Assembly: GCF_032594915.1 (NCBI RefSeq)
Contig: NZ_CP118733.1
Coordinates: 310,001-374,000, forward strand
DNA: 64,000 bases
From: Streptococcus sp. 29896
GTDB lineage: Bacteria > Bacillota > Bacilli > Lactobacillales > Streptococcaceae
Direction of reading: 5' to 3'
Positions 9,656 to 18,647 of this stretch are shown piece by piece. Under the pieces are notes generated by a model, which saw only the letters and a program-made list of their open reading frames with translations, had not been told where the DNA came from and did not search any database. Position 1 is the stretch's first letter. Each line of letters opens with the position of its first letter. The translations under genes and the position numbers were made by a program.

Positions 9656-10156
9656 ATGATAAATAATGTAGTATTGGTCGGTCGCATGACCCGTGATGCA
9701 GAACTTCGTTACACTCCGTCAAACCAGGCTGTTGCGACTTTTACACTTGCGGTTAACCGTAATTTTAAAAATCAAAGCGGTGAGCGTGAAGCGGATTTTA
9801 TCAACGTAGTCATTTGGCGCCAACAAGCTGAAAACTTAGCAAATTGGGCTAAAAAAGGTGCTCTGATTGGGGTTACAGGTCGAATTCAGACCCGTAGCTA
9901 CGATAACCAACAAGGGCAACGTGTCTATGTGACTGAGGTGGTTGCAGAAAGTTTCCAACTCTTGGAAAGCCGTACTGCCCGTGAAGGACAAGGTGGAGCT
10001 TATCAATCAAACCCAGGCAACTCGTTTGCTGGTGGAAGTGATTTTGGTTCATCCTACCAAGCGCCTGCACAATCGACGCCAAACTTTGCGCGTGAAGAAA
10101 GTCCATTCGGTTCAAGTAATCCAATGGATATTTCAGATGATGACCTACCATTCTAG
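9656..10156 (+). CDS. ssb: Single-stranded DNA-binding protein SSB
   Basis: The 166-residue protein has an N-terminal OB fold ([48 protein letters not shown]), a Gln/Gly/Ser-rich flexible linker, and the acidic tip [10 protein letters not shown] that recruits replication and repair partners. This is the housekeeping SSB, co-transcribed between the two ribosomal-protein genes as in most Firmicutes. The S6 and S18 genes flank it closely on both sides. Confidence 0.97.
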   Translation: MINNVVLVGRMTRDAELRYTPSNQAVATFTLAVNRNFKNQSGEREADFINVVIWRQQAENLANWAKKGALIGVTGRIQTRSYDNQQGQRVYVTEVVAESFQLLESRTAREGQGGAYQSNPGNSFAGGSDFGSSYQAPAQSTPNFAREESPFGSSNPMDISDDDLPF

Positions 10157-10189
10157 GTCGACGAATAAACTATAAAGGAGAATTAACAC

Positions 10190-10429
10190 ATGGCTCAACA
10201 ACGTCGTGGCGGTTTCAAACGCCGTAAAAAAGTTGACTATATCGCAGCTAACAAAATTGAATATGTTGATTACAAAGATACTGAGCTTCTTAGCCGTTTC
10301 ATCTCAGAACGTGGAAAAATCCTTCCACGTCGTGTAACTGGAACTTCAGCTAAAAACCAACGTAAAGTAACAACAGCTATCAAACGTGCTCGCGTTATGG
10401 CACTTCTACCATTCGTAAACGAAGATTAA
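10190..10429 (+). CDS. rpsR: 30S ribosomal protein S18
   Basis: The 79-residue protein has the basic N-terminus [17 protein letters not shown] and the conserved [17 protein letters not shown] segment (here [20 protein letters not shown]). S18 pairs with S6 on the 30S platform. AAAGGAG precedes the ATG. It ends the operon; a terminator starts 4 bases after the stop and is followed by a long array of further hairpin/T-run units. Confidence 0.97.
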   Translation: MAQQRRGGFKRRKKVDYIAANKIEYVDYKDTELLSRFISERGKILPRRVTGTSAKNQRKVTTAIKRARVMALLPFVNED

Positions 10430-10432
10430 AAA

Positions 10433-10456
10433 AACAACCCTGACGGGTTGTTTTTT
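10433..10456 (+). terminator. Terminator of rpsF-ssb-rpsR
   Basis: Stem AACAACCC / GGGTTGTT with loop TGAC, then T6. The loop region CCCTGACGGG resembles the CCCTGACGAG of later array units. Confidence 0.92.
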
Positions 10457-10860
10457 CATGAGCTCGAAATTAAGAAAGCGAGTAATGGTCCAGTGGACCA
10501 TTTTTTCTTGTGCTCTAGAAACGCGAAAAGCGCAAGAACAGTATGGACTGTTTTTTCATGGGCTAGAAATTAAGAAAGCGAATCAAGACCCTGACGAGAC
10601 TTTTTAGCTTGGGCTCTAGAAACTGGAAAGGCGCAATCGCCCGTTGGTGGCGATTTTTTCTTGCACTCTAGAAATATGAGAAGTGCAACGGGAGAATGGA
10701 CTGTTTTTTCATGAGCTCGGAAATTAGAAGGCGAATCAAGACCCTGACGAGTCTTTTTAGCTTGGGTTCTAGAAACGTGAAAATCGCAATGATTGAATGG
10801 ACTATTTTTTCTTGTGTTCATGAACTGAGTGAAGGACGATTGCCCAAAGTGGCGATAATC
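10451..10860 (+). repeat. Tandem array of ~50-bp hairpin plus T-run units
   Basis: T-runs begin at 10451, 10501, 10551, 10601, 10654, 10704, 10754 and 10805, spacings of 50, 50, 50, 53, 50, 50 and 51. Each unit reads T5-6, then C(A/T)TG(A/T)GCTC(T), then AGAAA-N4-GAAAA-GCG, then a short hairpin leading into the next T-run. Units 3-5 and 6-8 also repeat as ~150-bp blocks. Unit 2 pairs TTGTGC with GCGCAA around the AGAAA core; unit 5 pairs TTGCAC with GTGCAA. The terminator-like hairpins are clear in units 1 (ATGGTCC/GGACCAT), 2 (AACAGT/ACTGTT) and 4 (AATCGCC/GGCGATT). No coding sense is seen in this gap, which lies between convergent operons. Confidence 0.8.
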
Positions 10861-10869
10861 TAGAAAGAG

Positions 10870-10898
10870 AAAAAGGACTGGAAGAACCAGTCCTTTTT
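10870..10898. terminator. Bidirectional terminator between the rpsR array and the DUF1129 gene
   Basis: Perfect 12-bp stem AAAAAGGACTGG / CCAGTCCTTTTT with loop AAGAA; A-run and T-run on both sides serve both strands. Confidence 0.92.
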
Positions 10899-10910
10899 GG
10901 ATGTGTTGGA

Positions 10911-11573
10911 TTATTGTACTTGTACAGGTTGCATGGCATTGCGGATATTGTATTTTCGCTTGAGCCAGTAACGGAGACCGAAAGCGGCTGCTGCAAGAAG
11001 CAAGGTTGCAAGTGGTGGTAGCGTTGGGTTGATGCTGCTTGGGATGAGTGAAGCCAGGATGAAGACAACTGACCAGGCAAGAGTGGCCAAACCCAGATAC
11101 AAGATGGCTTTGAGTAGTTTTGGTCGTTGGCCAGTTTTGATTTGTTCACGATAGACAAAGTGGTACATCATGTACATACCTGCACCGATACCAAAACCGA
11201 TAACCAAGAGAGTGATGAGGCCGTATTGGCTTCCTTGCCCCAATAGGTTCATAATGCCGTTGATTGCACCGATCAATGCTAACATCAAAAGGCTAGAATC
11301 TAACCACATTAACCAAGGGTTTTCGTTGTAGACTACTTTTTCAGCTTCTTCTTGAGCTTGTTTGGTTTTGCTAGCGGCCCATTCGCTTGGAGGACCAAAC
11401 AAGTTGCGGGCAGTAGTGCCAGATTTTTGGTGTTCGATAATCGTTGGTAAAATTTCTTCCAAGAGTACCTTGATTTCTTGGTCTGACTTTCCATCCTTGA
11501 TCAGTTGATTGGTGGCAATATGGATGAACTCTTGGTTTTTCTTCGTTAATGAAGGTAAGTTTGAAAGTGTCAT
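10911..11573 (-). CDS. DUF1129-family integral membrane protein
   Basis: The 220-residue protein has a soluble N-terminal part (about 1-85, with LLEEILPTIIEHQKSGTTARNLFG) and four predicted membrane segments (about 90-107, 118-138, 150-174 and 184-204), ending in a short basic and Gln-rich tail. This matches DUF1129 membrane proteins common beside corA in streptococci. The molecular function is not known. It starts 14 bases after the corA stop and is very likely co-transcribed with it, which suggests an envelope or ion-related role, an inference from position only. A terminator follows closely. Confidence 0.8.
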   Translation of the reverse strand: MTLSNLPSLTKKNQEFIHIATNQLIKDGKSDQEIKVLLEEILPTIIEHQKSGTTARNLFGPPSEWAASKTKQAQEEAEKVVYNENPWLMWLDSSLLMLALIGAINGIMNLLGQGSQYGLITLLVIGFGIGAGMYMMYHFVYREQIKTGQRPKLLKAILYLGLATLAWSVVFILASLIPSSINPTLPPLATLLLAAAAFGLRYWLKRKYNIRNAMQPVQVQ

Positions 11574-11587
11574 AATAATCTCCTATG

Positions 11588-12532
11588 TTAAAACCATCTC
11601 TTACGAATGAAGTAGAAGGTGAGTGATAAGCTGATAGCAAAGGCAAACAAGATAATCCACCAGAAAGCATATGGGATGTCATTGAAAGGGATGACATTAT
11701 CCTTGAAGTTCATGCCATAGGCGGAGAAGACCATGGTTGGGATTGATAGAACAATGGTCACCAAAGCCAAGGTTTTCATGATGGTATTCTGGTTGTTGGA
11801 AATGATGGATGCGAAAGCATGGGTCATCGAATTCAGGATGGAACCATAGATATCTGCCATCTCGATTGCCTGTTGTGTTTCGACCAAGGTGTCTTCCAGC
11901 AAATCTTCGTCCTCTTCGTATTTACGAAGGAGACGAGAAGAACTAGCCAACTTTTTGACCAACCGTTCATTGGTTTTGAGGGAAGCCTTGAAATAGACGA
12001 TTGTTTTTTCCAATTCCATGAGGACGATTAATTCTTCGTTACGAGTTGCTTCATGGAGTTGTTTTTCGATTTCTTCACTCTTTCTGTCGATGGTCCGTAG
12101 GGCTGACAAGTAGAGTTGGGCATTGCGGTACAAAATTTGGAAAACAAAACGTGACCGCATAAAAGTATAGAAATTGCGCAGTCTCCGATGGATAAATTGA
12201 TCAAAGAGAGGCAGAGGTTCCAAGCAAGTGGTGATAATGGCATCTGCGGTCAAGATGATTCCCAAGGGAATTGTAATATAATAAGTTTTGTTGTTTCGCT
12301 CTTCAAGAATAGGGACGTCGACCAGGATCAGTGTGTAATCATCTTCGACGGTGATACGAGATGACTCTTCCGCATCGAGAGGTGCTCGTAGGTCGGCGAT
12401 GTCAATTTTATAGTGCTCAGCCACTTCCATAGACTCGCTCTGGGAGGGGTTGACCAAATTAATCCAAGCTCCTGGTTCAAAGGTTTGGATTTCTTCTAAT
12501 TCTGTCATAGTAGATAGAAAAATCTGTTTCAT
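11588..12532 (-). CDS. corA: CorA-family magnesium/divalent cation transporter
   Basis: The 314-residue protein has a large cytosolic N-terminal domain rich in acidic helices, then two C-terminal membrane helices. The signature YGMNF sits at the end of the first helix, with the short loop KDNVIPFNDIPYAFWW after it. A basic C-terminus (FIRKRWF) is typical. CorA forms a pentameric Mg2+ channel. The start is placed at the ATG at 12532 because AGGAGGG lies 7 bases upstream; the longer frame to 12616 would cover the promoter. First gene of a two-gene unit with the DUF1129 protein. Confidence 0.93.
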   Translation of the reverse strand: MKQIFLSTMTELEEIQTFEPGAWINLVNPSQSESMEVAEHYKIDIADLRAPLDAEESSRITVEDDYTLILVDVPILEERNNKTYYITIPLGIILTADAIITTCLEPLPLFDQFIHRRLRNFYTFMRSRFVFQILYRNAQLYLSALRTIDRKSEEIEKQLHEATRNEELIVLMELEKTIVYFKASLKTNERLVKKLASSSRLLRKYEEDEDLLEDTLVETQQAIEMADIYGSILNSMTHAFASIISNNQNTIMKTLALVTIVLSIPTMVFSAYGMNFKDNVIPFNDIPYAFWWIILFAFAISLSLTFYFIRKRWF

Positions 12533-12554
12533 ATGATGCCCTCCTTTGTGCTTT

Positions 12555-12580
12555 GTTGCGTTGACGCAACCTTTATTATA
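12555..12580 (-). promoter_or_regulatory. corA promoter -10 with adjacent 16-bp palindrome
   Basis: On the minus strand a TATAAT (12575-12580) is followed by GTTGCGT-TG/CA-ACGCAAC (12555-12570), a perfect 7+2+7 palindrome over the expected start site. Its place suggests an operator; the regulator is unknown. Confidence 0.5.
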
Positions 12581-12621
12581 CCAAAAAATATGCCGTTGCG
12601 GAAAGGTTTTCTGCAAATTTG

Positions 12622-12630
12622 TGTTATAAT
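12622..12630 (+). promoter_or_regulatory. Extended -10 promoter facing uvrA
   Basis: TGT-TATAAT, a consensus extended -10, about 990 bases before uvrA and divergent to corA. No good -35 is seen. If used, uvrA would have a long structured leader. Confidence 0.5.
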
Positions 12631-12742
12631 ATGGAGACTTTGAAGTGAGTAAGTTGTACGGTCTTTTTCTAATCTCTCATGTTACAGCTTAGAGCCTCTT
12701 AAGTAAGGAATTGAACACGGGCTAATGATGTTGGTGTAATGA

Positions 12743-12797
12743 GGAAAACTGCGTTTTCCCTATTTCCCGATTGTAACAGTCTCCAAAACTGTTACAA
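12743..12797. repeat. Two-hairpin intergenic element, copy A
   Basis: Stem GGAAAAC/GTTTTCC (loop TGC), spacer containing TATTTCCC, then a 10-bp stem TTGTAACAGT/ACTGTTACAA (loop CTCCAAA). The same layout with other stem sequences is at 47553-47604. Confidence 0.6.
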
Positions 12798-12870
12798 CGT
12801 CCTCTGTATCTTTAGAAAGGATTTGAATGCGTGCTAAAAGCGTCGAGTTTTATACGGTTTCTTGACGTGA

Positions 12871-12982
12871 GATTTTCAAAACGATATTTTTTGAAAATCG
12901 AGCTAATACAAGATATAGGAATTGCCCATAGGCAGTTTCGTCTGGTGACGCGGAGTTAATCGACCGTCACCAGTTATCTTGT
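12871..12982 (+). ncRNA. Candidate structured RNA, copy 1 of the 401-bp repeat
   Basis: Hairpin GATTTTCAAAA / TTTTTGAAAATC (12871-12899) is followed by an outer stem ACAAGATA (12908-12915) / TATCTTGT (12975-12982). This encloses GCC-CATA-GGC and CTGGTGACG (12942-12950) / CGTCACCAG (12965-12973). The fold is inferred from pairing only and no known family is recognised. Confidence 0.5.
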
Positions 12983-13271
12983 GAACGCACTTATATCAGA
13001 AAGGAATTGAACACGGGCTAAATGCGGTGTGAAAAAGTACTAGTTGCCTCATGTTTCAGCATGGAGACCGGCTTCTGCGTCGTAGACATCTGTGCTTTCT
13101 TCTGTTTTCAATCTGTGAAAGCACTAGTTGTCTTGACAGGGGTGCGTCTTCGAAATCACAGATTTCGGACTTACCGCCTATTTTCGCCTTGCGTTTTACG
13201 GGCTTTGTATTTTTAGAAAGGATTTGAATGCGTGCTAAAATCGTCGAGTTTTATACGGTTTCTTGACGTGA

Positions 13272-13383
13272 GATTTTCAAAACGATATTTTTTGAAAATC
13301 GAGCTAATACAAGATATAGAAATTGCCCATAGGCAGTTTCGTCTGGTGACGCGGAGTTAATCGACTGTCACCAGTTATCTTGT
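13272..13383 (+). ncRNA. Candidate structured RNA, copy 2 of the 401-bp repeat
   Basis: Same elements as copy 1 shifted by 401. Within the main stem the right arm reads TGTCACCAG in place of CGTCACCAG, which turns a G-C pair into G-U and keeps the helix. Confidence 0.5.
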
Positions 13384-13619
13384 GAACGTACTTATATCAG
13401 AAAGGAATTGAACACGGGCTAAATGCGGTGTCAAAAAGTGCTAGTTTCTTCATGTTTCAGCATGGAAACTGGCTTCTGCGTCGTAGACATCTGTGCTTTC
13501 TTCGGTTTTCAACCTGTGAAAGCGCTAGTTGTCTTGACGGGGGTGCGTCTTCGAAATCACAGATTTCGGACTTACCGCCTATTTTGACTGTGCATTTGAC
13601 GTCCTTTGTATCTTAAATT

Positions 13620-16445
13620 ATGCAAGAAAATATTGTGATTCATGGGGCGCGTGCCCATAATTTAAAAAATATTGATGTGACCATTCCGCGTGAGAAGTTG
13701 GTGGTGGTGACTGGTTTGTCGGGGTCTGGTAAGTCGAGTTTGGCTTTTGATACCTTGTATGCCGAAGGTCAACGCCGTTACGTAGAGTCTTTGTCTGCCT
13801 ATGCTCGTCAGTTCTTGGGCAACATGGACAAGCCTGATGTGGATTCCATAGAGGGTCTCAGCCCTGCTATTTCCATAGACCAAAAAACAACCTCGCGTAA
13901 CCCGCGTTCGACGGTTGGAACGGCAACGGAAATCAATGATTATCTCCGTTTACTCTATGCGCGTGTTGGAGTGCCTTACTGTATCAATGGGCACGGGGCG
14001 ATTGCAGCTTCTTCGGTGGAACAGATCGTCGATGAGGTCTTGGAATTGCCAGAACGCCAGCGGCTGCAGATTCTAGCTCCGATTGTGCGGAAGAAAAAGG
14101 GGCAGCACAAGACCATTTTTGAGAAAGTGCAGAAGGACGGCTACGTTCGGGTCCGGGTCAATGGTGATGTCTATGATGTGTCGGAAGTGCCTGAGTTGTC
14201 CAAGAGTAAGGCACACAACATTGAAGTCGTGGTCGATCGGATTGTCATCAAAAAAGGCATTCGTTCGCGACTTTTTGACTCCATTGAGGCGGCCCTGCGG
14301 ATTGCGGACGGCTATGTCATCATCGATACCATGGATGAGAAGGAACTGCTTTTCTCTGAGTACTACGCCTGTCCAGTTTGTGGCTTTACGGTGCCTGAGT
14401 TGGAGCCTCGCCTCTTCTCTTTCAATGCTCCTTTTGGGTCTTGTAGCGACTGTGACGGTTTGGGCATGAAGCTGGAAGTGGATACAGATTTGATTGTCCC
14501 AGATGCCAGCAAGACCTTGCGTGAGGGTGCTTTGGCTCCTTGGAATCCAATCTCTTCCAACTATTATCCTCAGATGCTGGAGCAAGCTATGAACCATTTT
14601 GGTGTGGACATGGACAAGCCTTTCGAGGAATTGACGGAAGAGGAGAAGAACCTGATTTTCAATGGTTCTGACGGAAAAGAATTCCATTTCCATTATGAAA
14701 ATGAGTTCGGTGGGGTGCGTGATATTGACATTCCATTTGAAGGCTTGATTACCAACATCAACCGCCGCTATCGTGAAACCAATAGTGATTACACGCGGAC
14801 GGTCATGAAGGCCTATATGAATGAATTGACCTGTGGGACCTGCCACGGCTATCGCCTCAATGACCAAGCTCTTTCTGTTAAAGTTGGTGGCGAGCAAGGA
14901 CTTCATATCGGGCAGTTGTCTGACTTGTCCGTAGCAGATCATCTGGAAGTCATTGAAAATCTGACCTTGTCTGAAAATGAAGCAACCATTGCGACACCGA
15001 TTGTCAAGGAAATCAAGGACCGCCTATCCTTCCTTAATAACGTTGGTCTCAACTATCTGACTCTTTCACGAGCAGCAGGAACCCTTTCTGGTGGTGAGAG
15101 TCAGCGGATTCGTCTGGCGACTCAGATTGGCTCTAACCTGTCTGGTGTTCTTTACATCTTGGATGAGCCATCGATTGGTTTGCACCAGCGGGACAATGAC
15201 CGCCTGATTGCCAGTCTTAAGAAAATGCGTGATTTGGGAAATACCTTGATTGTGGTGGAGCATGATGAGGATACCATGCGTGAGGCGGACTGGTTGATTG
15301 ACATCGGTCCAGGTGCGGGTGTCTTTGGTGGAGAAATCGTGGCTTCTGGAACGCCTGCCCAAGTTGCCAAAAACAAGAAATCCATTACAGGACAGTATCT
15401 ATCTGGCAAACGTGAAATTCCTGTTCCTCTAGACCGCCGTGTCGGAAATGGTCGTTTCTTGGAGGTAACAGGTGCCAAGGAAAACAATCTGCAAGATGTA
15501 ACGGTCCGTTTTCCACTCGGAAAATTTGTTGCGGTGACAGGGGTGTCTGGCTCTGGTAAGTCAACTCTGGTCAACTCCATTTTGAAAAAAGCTATTGCTC
15601 AGAAACTCAATCGCAATTCGGACAAGCCCGGCAAGTTCAAGTCCATTTCAGGAATTGAACACTTGGACCGTCTGATTGATATTGACCAAAGCCCGATTGG
15701 ACGGACACCGCGTTCCAACCCAGCCACCTACACAGGTGTCTTTGACGATATTCGTGACCTCTTTGCCCAGACAAATGAAGCCAAAATCCGTGGCTACAAG
15801 AAAGGTCGTTTCTCCTTTAACGTCAAAGGTGGTCGTTGTGAAGCCTGCTCTGGTGACGGGATTATTAAGATTGAAATGCACTTCCTGCCTGATGTCTTTG
15901 TTCCGTGTGAAGTCTGTCATGGACATCGCTACAATTCTGAAACCTTGGAAGTACACTACAAGGAGAAAAATATCGCTCAGGTCCTTGATATGACGGTCAA
16001 TGATGCGGTCGAGTTCTTCAAGCACATTCCAAAAATCGAACGCAAGCTCCGCACCATCCAAGATGTGGGCTTGGGTTATGTTACTCTTGGACAACCTGCA
16101 ACAACCCTGTCAGGTGGTGAGGCTCAGCGGATGAAATTGGCTTCTGAACTCCACAAGCGGTCAACTGGTAAGTCTTTGTATATCTTAGACGAGCCTACGA
16201 CTGGCCTACATACTGAGGATATTGCCCAGTTGCTCAAGGTCTTGGCCCGCTTTGTCGATGACGGCAATACTGTCCTTGTCATCGAGCACAATCTGGATGT
16301 CATCAAGACAGCAGACCATATTATCGACATGGGGCCTGAAGGCGGTGTCGGTGGCGGTACCGTTGTCGCGACAGGAACGCCAGAAGAAGTAGCGGAGAAC
16401 CCCGCCAGCTTTACAGGCCAGTATTTGAAAATGAAGTTGAAGTAA
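13620..16445 (+). CDS. uvrA: Excinuclease ABC subunit A
   Basis: The 941-residue DNA damage sensor has two ABC ATPase modules. Walker A motifs are GLSGSGKSS (about 31-39) and GVSGSGKST; signature motifs are [12 protein letters not shown] and [12 protein letters not shown], with [10 protein letters not shown] and [10 protein letters not shown] after them. Two zinc modules are complete: CPVCGF with CSDCDGLG, and CEACSGDG with CEVCHGHRY. UvrA loads UvrB at lesions in nucleotide excision repair. Length is normal. No good Shine-Dalgarno is seen just before the ATG (GTATCTTAAATT), which is unusual for the window. The duplicated structured region ends right before it. Confidence 0.97.
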   Translation: MQENIVIHGARAHNLKNIDVTIPREKLVVVTGLSGSGKSSLAFDTLYAEGQRRYVESLSAYARQFLGNMDKPDVDSIEGLSPAISIDQKTTSRNPRSTVGTATEINDYLRLLYARVGVPYCINGHGAIAASSVEQIVDEVLELPERQRLQILAPIVRKKKGQHKTIFEKVQKDGYVRVRVNGDVYDVSEVPELSKSKAHNIEVVVDRIVIKKGIRSRLFDSIEAALRIADGYVIIDTMDEKELLFSEYYACPVCGFTVPELEPRLFSFNAPFGSCSDCDGLGMKLEVDTDLIVPDASKTLREGALAPWNPISSNYYPQMLEQAMNHFGVDMDKPFEELTEEEKNLIFNGSDGKEFHFHYENEFGGVRDIDIPFEGLITNINRRYRETNSDYTRTVMKAYMNELTCGTCHGYRLNDQALSVKVGGEQGLHIGQLSDLSVADHLEVIENLTLSENEATIATPIVKEIKDRLSFLNNVGLNYLTLSRAAGTLSGGESQRIRLATQIGSNLSGVLYILDEPSIGLHQRDNDRLIASLKKMRDLGNTLIVVEHDEDTMREADWLIDIGPGAGVFGGEIVASGTPAQVAKNKKSITGQYLSGKREIPVPLDRRVGNGRFLEVTGAKENNLQDVTVRFPLGKFVAVTGVSGSGKSTLVNSILKKAIAQKLNRNSDKPGKFKSISGIEHLDRLIDIDQSPIGRTPRSNPATYTGVFDDIRDLFAQTNEAKIRGYKKGRFSFNVKGGRCEACSGDGIIKIEMHFLPDVFVPCEVCHGHRYNSETLEVHYKEKNIAQVLDMTVNDAVEFFKHIPKIERKLRTIQDVGLGYVTLGQPATTLSGGEAQRMKLASELHKRSTGKSLYILDEPTTGLHTEDIAQLLKVLARFVDDGNTVLVIEHNLDVIKTADHIIDMGPEGGVGGGTVVATGTPEEVAENPASFTGQYLKMKLK

Positions 16446-16467
16446 AAAGTCGCTCTTACGGCTTTTT
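16444..16467 (+). terminator. Terminator of uvrA
   Basis: Stem AAAAAGTCG / CGGCTTTTT (one G-U), loop CTCTTA, T-run; begins in the stop codon. Confidence 0.8.
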
Positions 16468-16486
16468 ATTGTGCTGCTGGAAAGAA

Positions 16487-16515
16487 TTGGTATTTGTCCG
16501 CATTTCTGCTATAAT
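16487..16515 (+). promoter_or_regulatory. Promoter of the M24 peptidase gene
   Basis: -35 TTGGTA (16487-16492), 17-bp spacer, -10 TATAAT (16510-16515); a second TATAAT lies at 16518-16523. Confidence 0.65.
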
Positions 16516-16549
16516 GCTATAATAGGTACAAAATCTTTGGAGGTAGGTT

Positions 16550-17611
16550 ATGCAAAAGCGAATTGAAAAACTTCGTGGGAAAATGGCAGAACAGTCGATA
16601 GAGGCTATCTATGTGACCAATTTGAAAAATGTCTATTATTTGACAGGTTTCTGGGGGTCGGCAGGAGTGGCGCTCATCACAGCCAACCGCCAGGTCTTGA
16701 TTACAGATGACCGTTATATCACCTACGCCCAATCTGTTGTCAAAGACTTTGAAGTCATTTCCAATCGGGATGATTTGGGAACGGCAGCTGGCTTGGTTAA
16801 GGATATGGGCATCAAGGAAGTGGCCTTTGAGGATGAGATTTCGGTAGCCTATTTCAAATCTATGGAAGCTGTCTTTGCAGGAATCGCTCTCAGACCGACG
16901 ACCAATCTGATTGCAGACCTGCGGATGATCAAGGATGCGGCAGAGATTGCTACCATTCAGCGTGCTTGTCAGATTTCAGACCAGGCTTTTATTGATGCCT
17001 TGGACTTTATCAAACCGGGTAAAACAGAGATTGAGGTGGCTAATTTCTTGGATTTTCGTATGCGAGAAATGGGGGCAGAAGGGGTGTCTTTTGATACCAT
17101 TGCTGCATCGGGTTACCGCTCTGCTATGCCTCACGGACGTGCTTCAAATAAAGTGATTGAGGCAGGTGAGGCTTTGACGCTGGACTTTGGCTGTTTGTAT
17201 GACCATTATGTCAGCGATATGACGCGGACGATTTATGTTGGGTCGGTGAGCGATGAGGAGCGGGAGATTTACGAAACTGTTCTAGCGGCCAACAAGGCCT
17301 TGATTGCGACTGCCAAAGCGGGAATGGAATATAAGGAGTTTGACGGGGTACCACGTCGCGTCATCGAGCAGGCTGGCTTTGGCCCTTACTTTACCCACGG
17401 TATTGGGCATGGCATGGGCTTGGATGTTCACGAATATCCTTACTTTAGCCGAACAGCAACGGATACGATTCAGGCGGGCATGGTCCTGACCGATGAGCCG
17501 GGTATTTATCTTGAAGGCAAATACGGTGTGCGTATCGAAGATGACTTGTTGATTACGGAAACGGGCTGTAAGGTTTTGACATTGGCACCAAAAGAGTTGA
17601 TTGTCATTTGA
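16550..17611 (+). CDS. pepP: M24B metallopeptidase (Xaa-Pro peptidase / aminopeptidase P family)
   Basis: The 353-residue cytosolic enzyme has a creatinase-like N-terminal domain (1-125) and a pita-bread catalytic domain. The dinuclear metal ligands are all present: D212, D223, H287 (GIGHGMG), E316 (DEPGIY) and E330 (RIEDD). It cleaves the bond before proline in peptides, aiding use of proline-rich substrates. TTGGAGGTAGG precedes the ATG. Aminopeptidase P and prolidase (PepQ) are similar; position before efp favours the streptococcal PepP assignment. EF-P, encoded next, helps ribosomes through proline stretches, a common pairing. Confidence 0.88.
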   Translation: MQKRIEKLRGKMAEQSIEAIYVTNLKNVYYLTGFWGSAGVALITANRQVLITDDRYITYAQSVVKDFEVISNRDDLGTAAGLVKDMGIKEVAFEDEISVAYFKSMEAVFAGIALRPTTNLIADLRMIKDAAEIATIQRACQISDQAFIDALDFIKPGKTEIEVANFLDFRMREMGAEGVSFDTIAASGYRSAMPHGRASNKVIEAGEALTLDFGCLYDHYVSDMTRTIYVGSVSDEEREIYETVLAANKALIATAKAGMEYKEFDGVPRRVIEQAGFGPYFTHGIGHGMGLDVHEYPYFSRTATDTIQAGMVLTDEPGIYLEGKYGVRIEDDLLITETGCKVLTLAPKELIVI

Positions 17612-17636
17612 GAAATCTGTTAGTTTGTGGTAAAAT
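17608..17636 (+). promoter_or_regulatory. efp promoter
   Basis: -35 TTGAGA (17608-17613), 17-bp spacer, extended -10 TGG-TAAAAT (17631-17636). It overlaps the peptidase stop codon. Confidence 0.65.
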
Positions 17637-17674
17637 AAAACGAATAAATAAAATTTTAAGAGGTAGTCATTACA

Positions 17675-18232
17675 ATGATTGAAGCTAGTAAACTTAGAGC
17701 AGGTATGACCTTCGAAGCCGAAGGAAAATTGATTAAGGTTTTGGATGCAAGCCACCACAAACCAGGTAAGGGTAACACGATTATGCGTATGAAATTGCGT
17801 GATGTGCGTACAGGTTCAACTTTTGATACAACTTACCGTCCAGATGAGAAATTTGAACAAGCTATCATCGAAACTGTTCCAGCCCAATACCTTTACCAAA
17901 TGGATGACACTGCTTATTTCATGAATACTGAGACTTACGACCAGTATGAAATTCCAGTTGCAACTATCAAAGAAGAATTGCTCTACATCTTGGAAAACTC
18001 AGATGTGAAAATCCAGTTCTATGGAACAGAGGTGATTGGTGTTACTGTACCAACAACTGTTGAATTGGTCGTTGCAGAAACACAACCATCTATCAAAGGT
18101 GCGACTGTAACAGGTTCAGGTAAGCCGGCTACAATGGAGACTGGTTTGGTTGTTAACGTACCAGACTTTATCGAAGCAGGTCAAAAATTGGTGATTAACA
18201 CAGCAGAAGGAACTTACGTTTCTCGTGCTTAA
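17675..18232 (+). CDS. efp: Elongation factor P
   Basis: The 185-residue three-domain protein begins [20 protein letters not shown] and has the loop SHHKPGKGN at the tip of domain I, where Lys contacts the P-site tRNA. The C-terminus GTYVSRA matches the family. EF-P relieves ribosome stalling at polyproline; the window itself encodes Pro-rich surface proteins such as the hexosaminidase stalk, plausible clients. The Asp23-family gene starts 22 bases after the stop and nusB overlaps that, so the three form one unit. Confidence 0.97.
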   Translation: MIEASKLRAGMTFEAEGKLIKVLDASHHKPGKGNTIMRMKLRDVRTGSTFDTTYRPDEKFEQAIIETVPAQYLYQMDDTAYFMNTETYDQYEIPVATIKEELLYILENSDVKIQFYGTEVIGVTVPTTVELVVAETQPSIKGATVTGSGKPATMETGLVVNVPDFIEAGQKLVINTAEGTYVSRA

Positions 18233-18254
18233 TAGCGACTAGAAAGGAGAGCCC

Positions 18255-18647
18255 ATGACAAAAGAACATCAAGGCGAAATCATTATTGCACCGCGCGTGC
18301 TAGAAGTTATTACAGGAATCGCTGCGGCTAAGGTGGAAGGGGTTCACTCTCTGCATAACAAACGCGTGGCAGATAGCCTCTCAAAATCAGCCTTAAACAG
18401 AGGTGTTTATCTGCAATCAGATGATGAGGGTATCTTGACAGCAGATATTTACGTTTATCTTGAATATGGAGTAAATGTTCCAGCTGTTTCAATGGATATT
18501 CAACGTGCAGTCAAAACAGCTATCCGTAACTATGCAGAAGTAACAGTGGCAGCGGTTAATATTCACGTTGATGGGATTGTTCCCGACAAGACTCCCAAGC
18601 CAGCCTTGAAAGACTTGTTTGGAGAGGATTTTTTGGATGAAGAATAA
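18255..18647 (+). CDS. Asp23/Gls24 family protein
   Basis: The 130-residue protein has the Asp23 core: GEIIIAPRVLEVITGIAAAKVEGV, the middle segment ILTADIYVYLEYGVNVPAVSMDIQ, and VNIHVDGIVPD. This small cytosolic member (YqhY-like) is normally found between efp and nusB in streptococci. It has been linked to envelope stress or control of fatty acid synthesis in Bacillus, but a defined activity is lacking. AGAAAGGAGA precedes the ATG. Its end overlaps the nusB start by 11 bases. Confidence 0.9.
   Translation: MTKEHQGEIIIAPRVLEVITGIAAAKVEGVHSLHNKRVADSLSKSALNRGVYLQSDDEGILTADIYVYLEYGVNVPAVSMDIQRAVKTAIRNYAEVTVAAVNIHVDGIVPDKTPKPALKDLFGEDFLDEE

Larger units (their letters stand above)
12705..13615 (+). 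repeat. Composite intergenic region with two 401-bp tandem copies
   Basis: The 1087-bp gap between corA and uvrA holds no convincing protein gene. Bases from about 12811 repeat from about 13212 with period 401 and few differences, up to just before the uvrA ATG. Two boundary motifs alternate: GGAATTGAACACGGGCTAA ends at 12725, 13021 and 13422; GGATTTGAATGCGTGCTAA ends at 12837 and 13238. The stretch after the first boundary (12726-12810) differs wholly from that after the second and third (13022-13211, 13423-13612), so a variable insert sits between constant boundaries. GTGCTTTC/GAAAGCAC becomes GTGCTTTC/GAAAGCGC in copy 2, keeping the stem through a G-U pair. Confidence 0.85.

Noticed and set aside
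12533..12616. N-terminal extension of corA
   Set aside because: It would translate the promoter and palindrome; the ATG at 12532 has a strong ribosome site.
13022..13616. Frames of 62-64 residues inside the 401-bp repeats
   Set aside because: They are not the same frame in the two copies, the equivalent frame ends early in copy 2, and they overlap strong stems.
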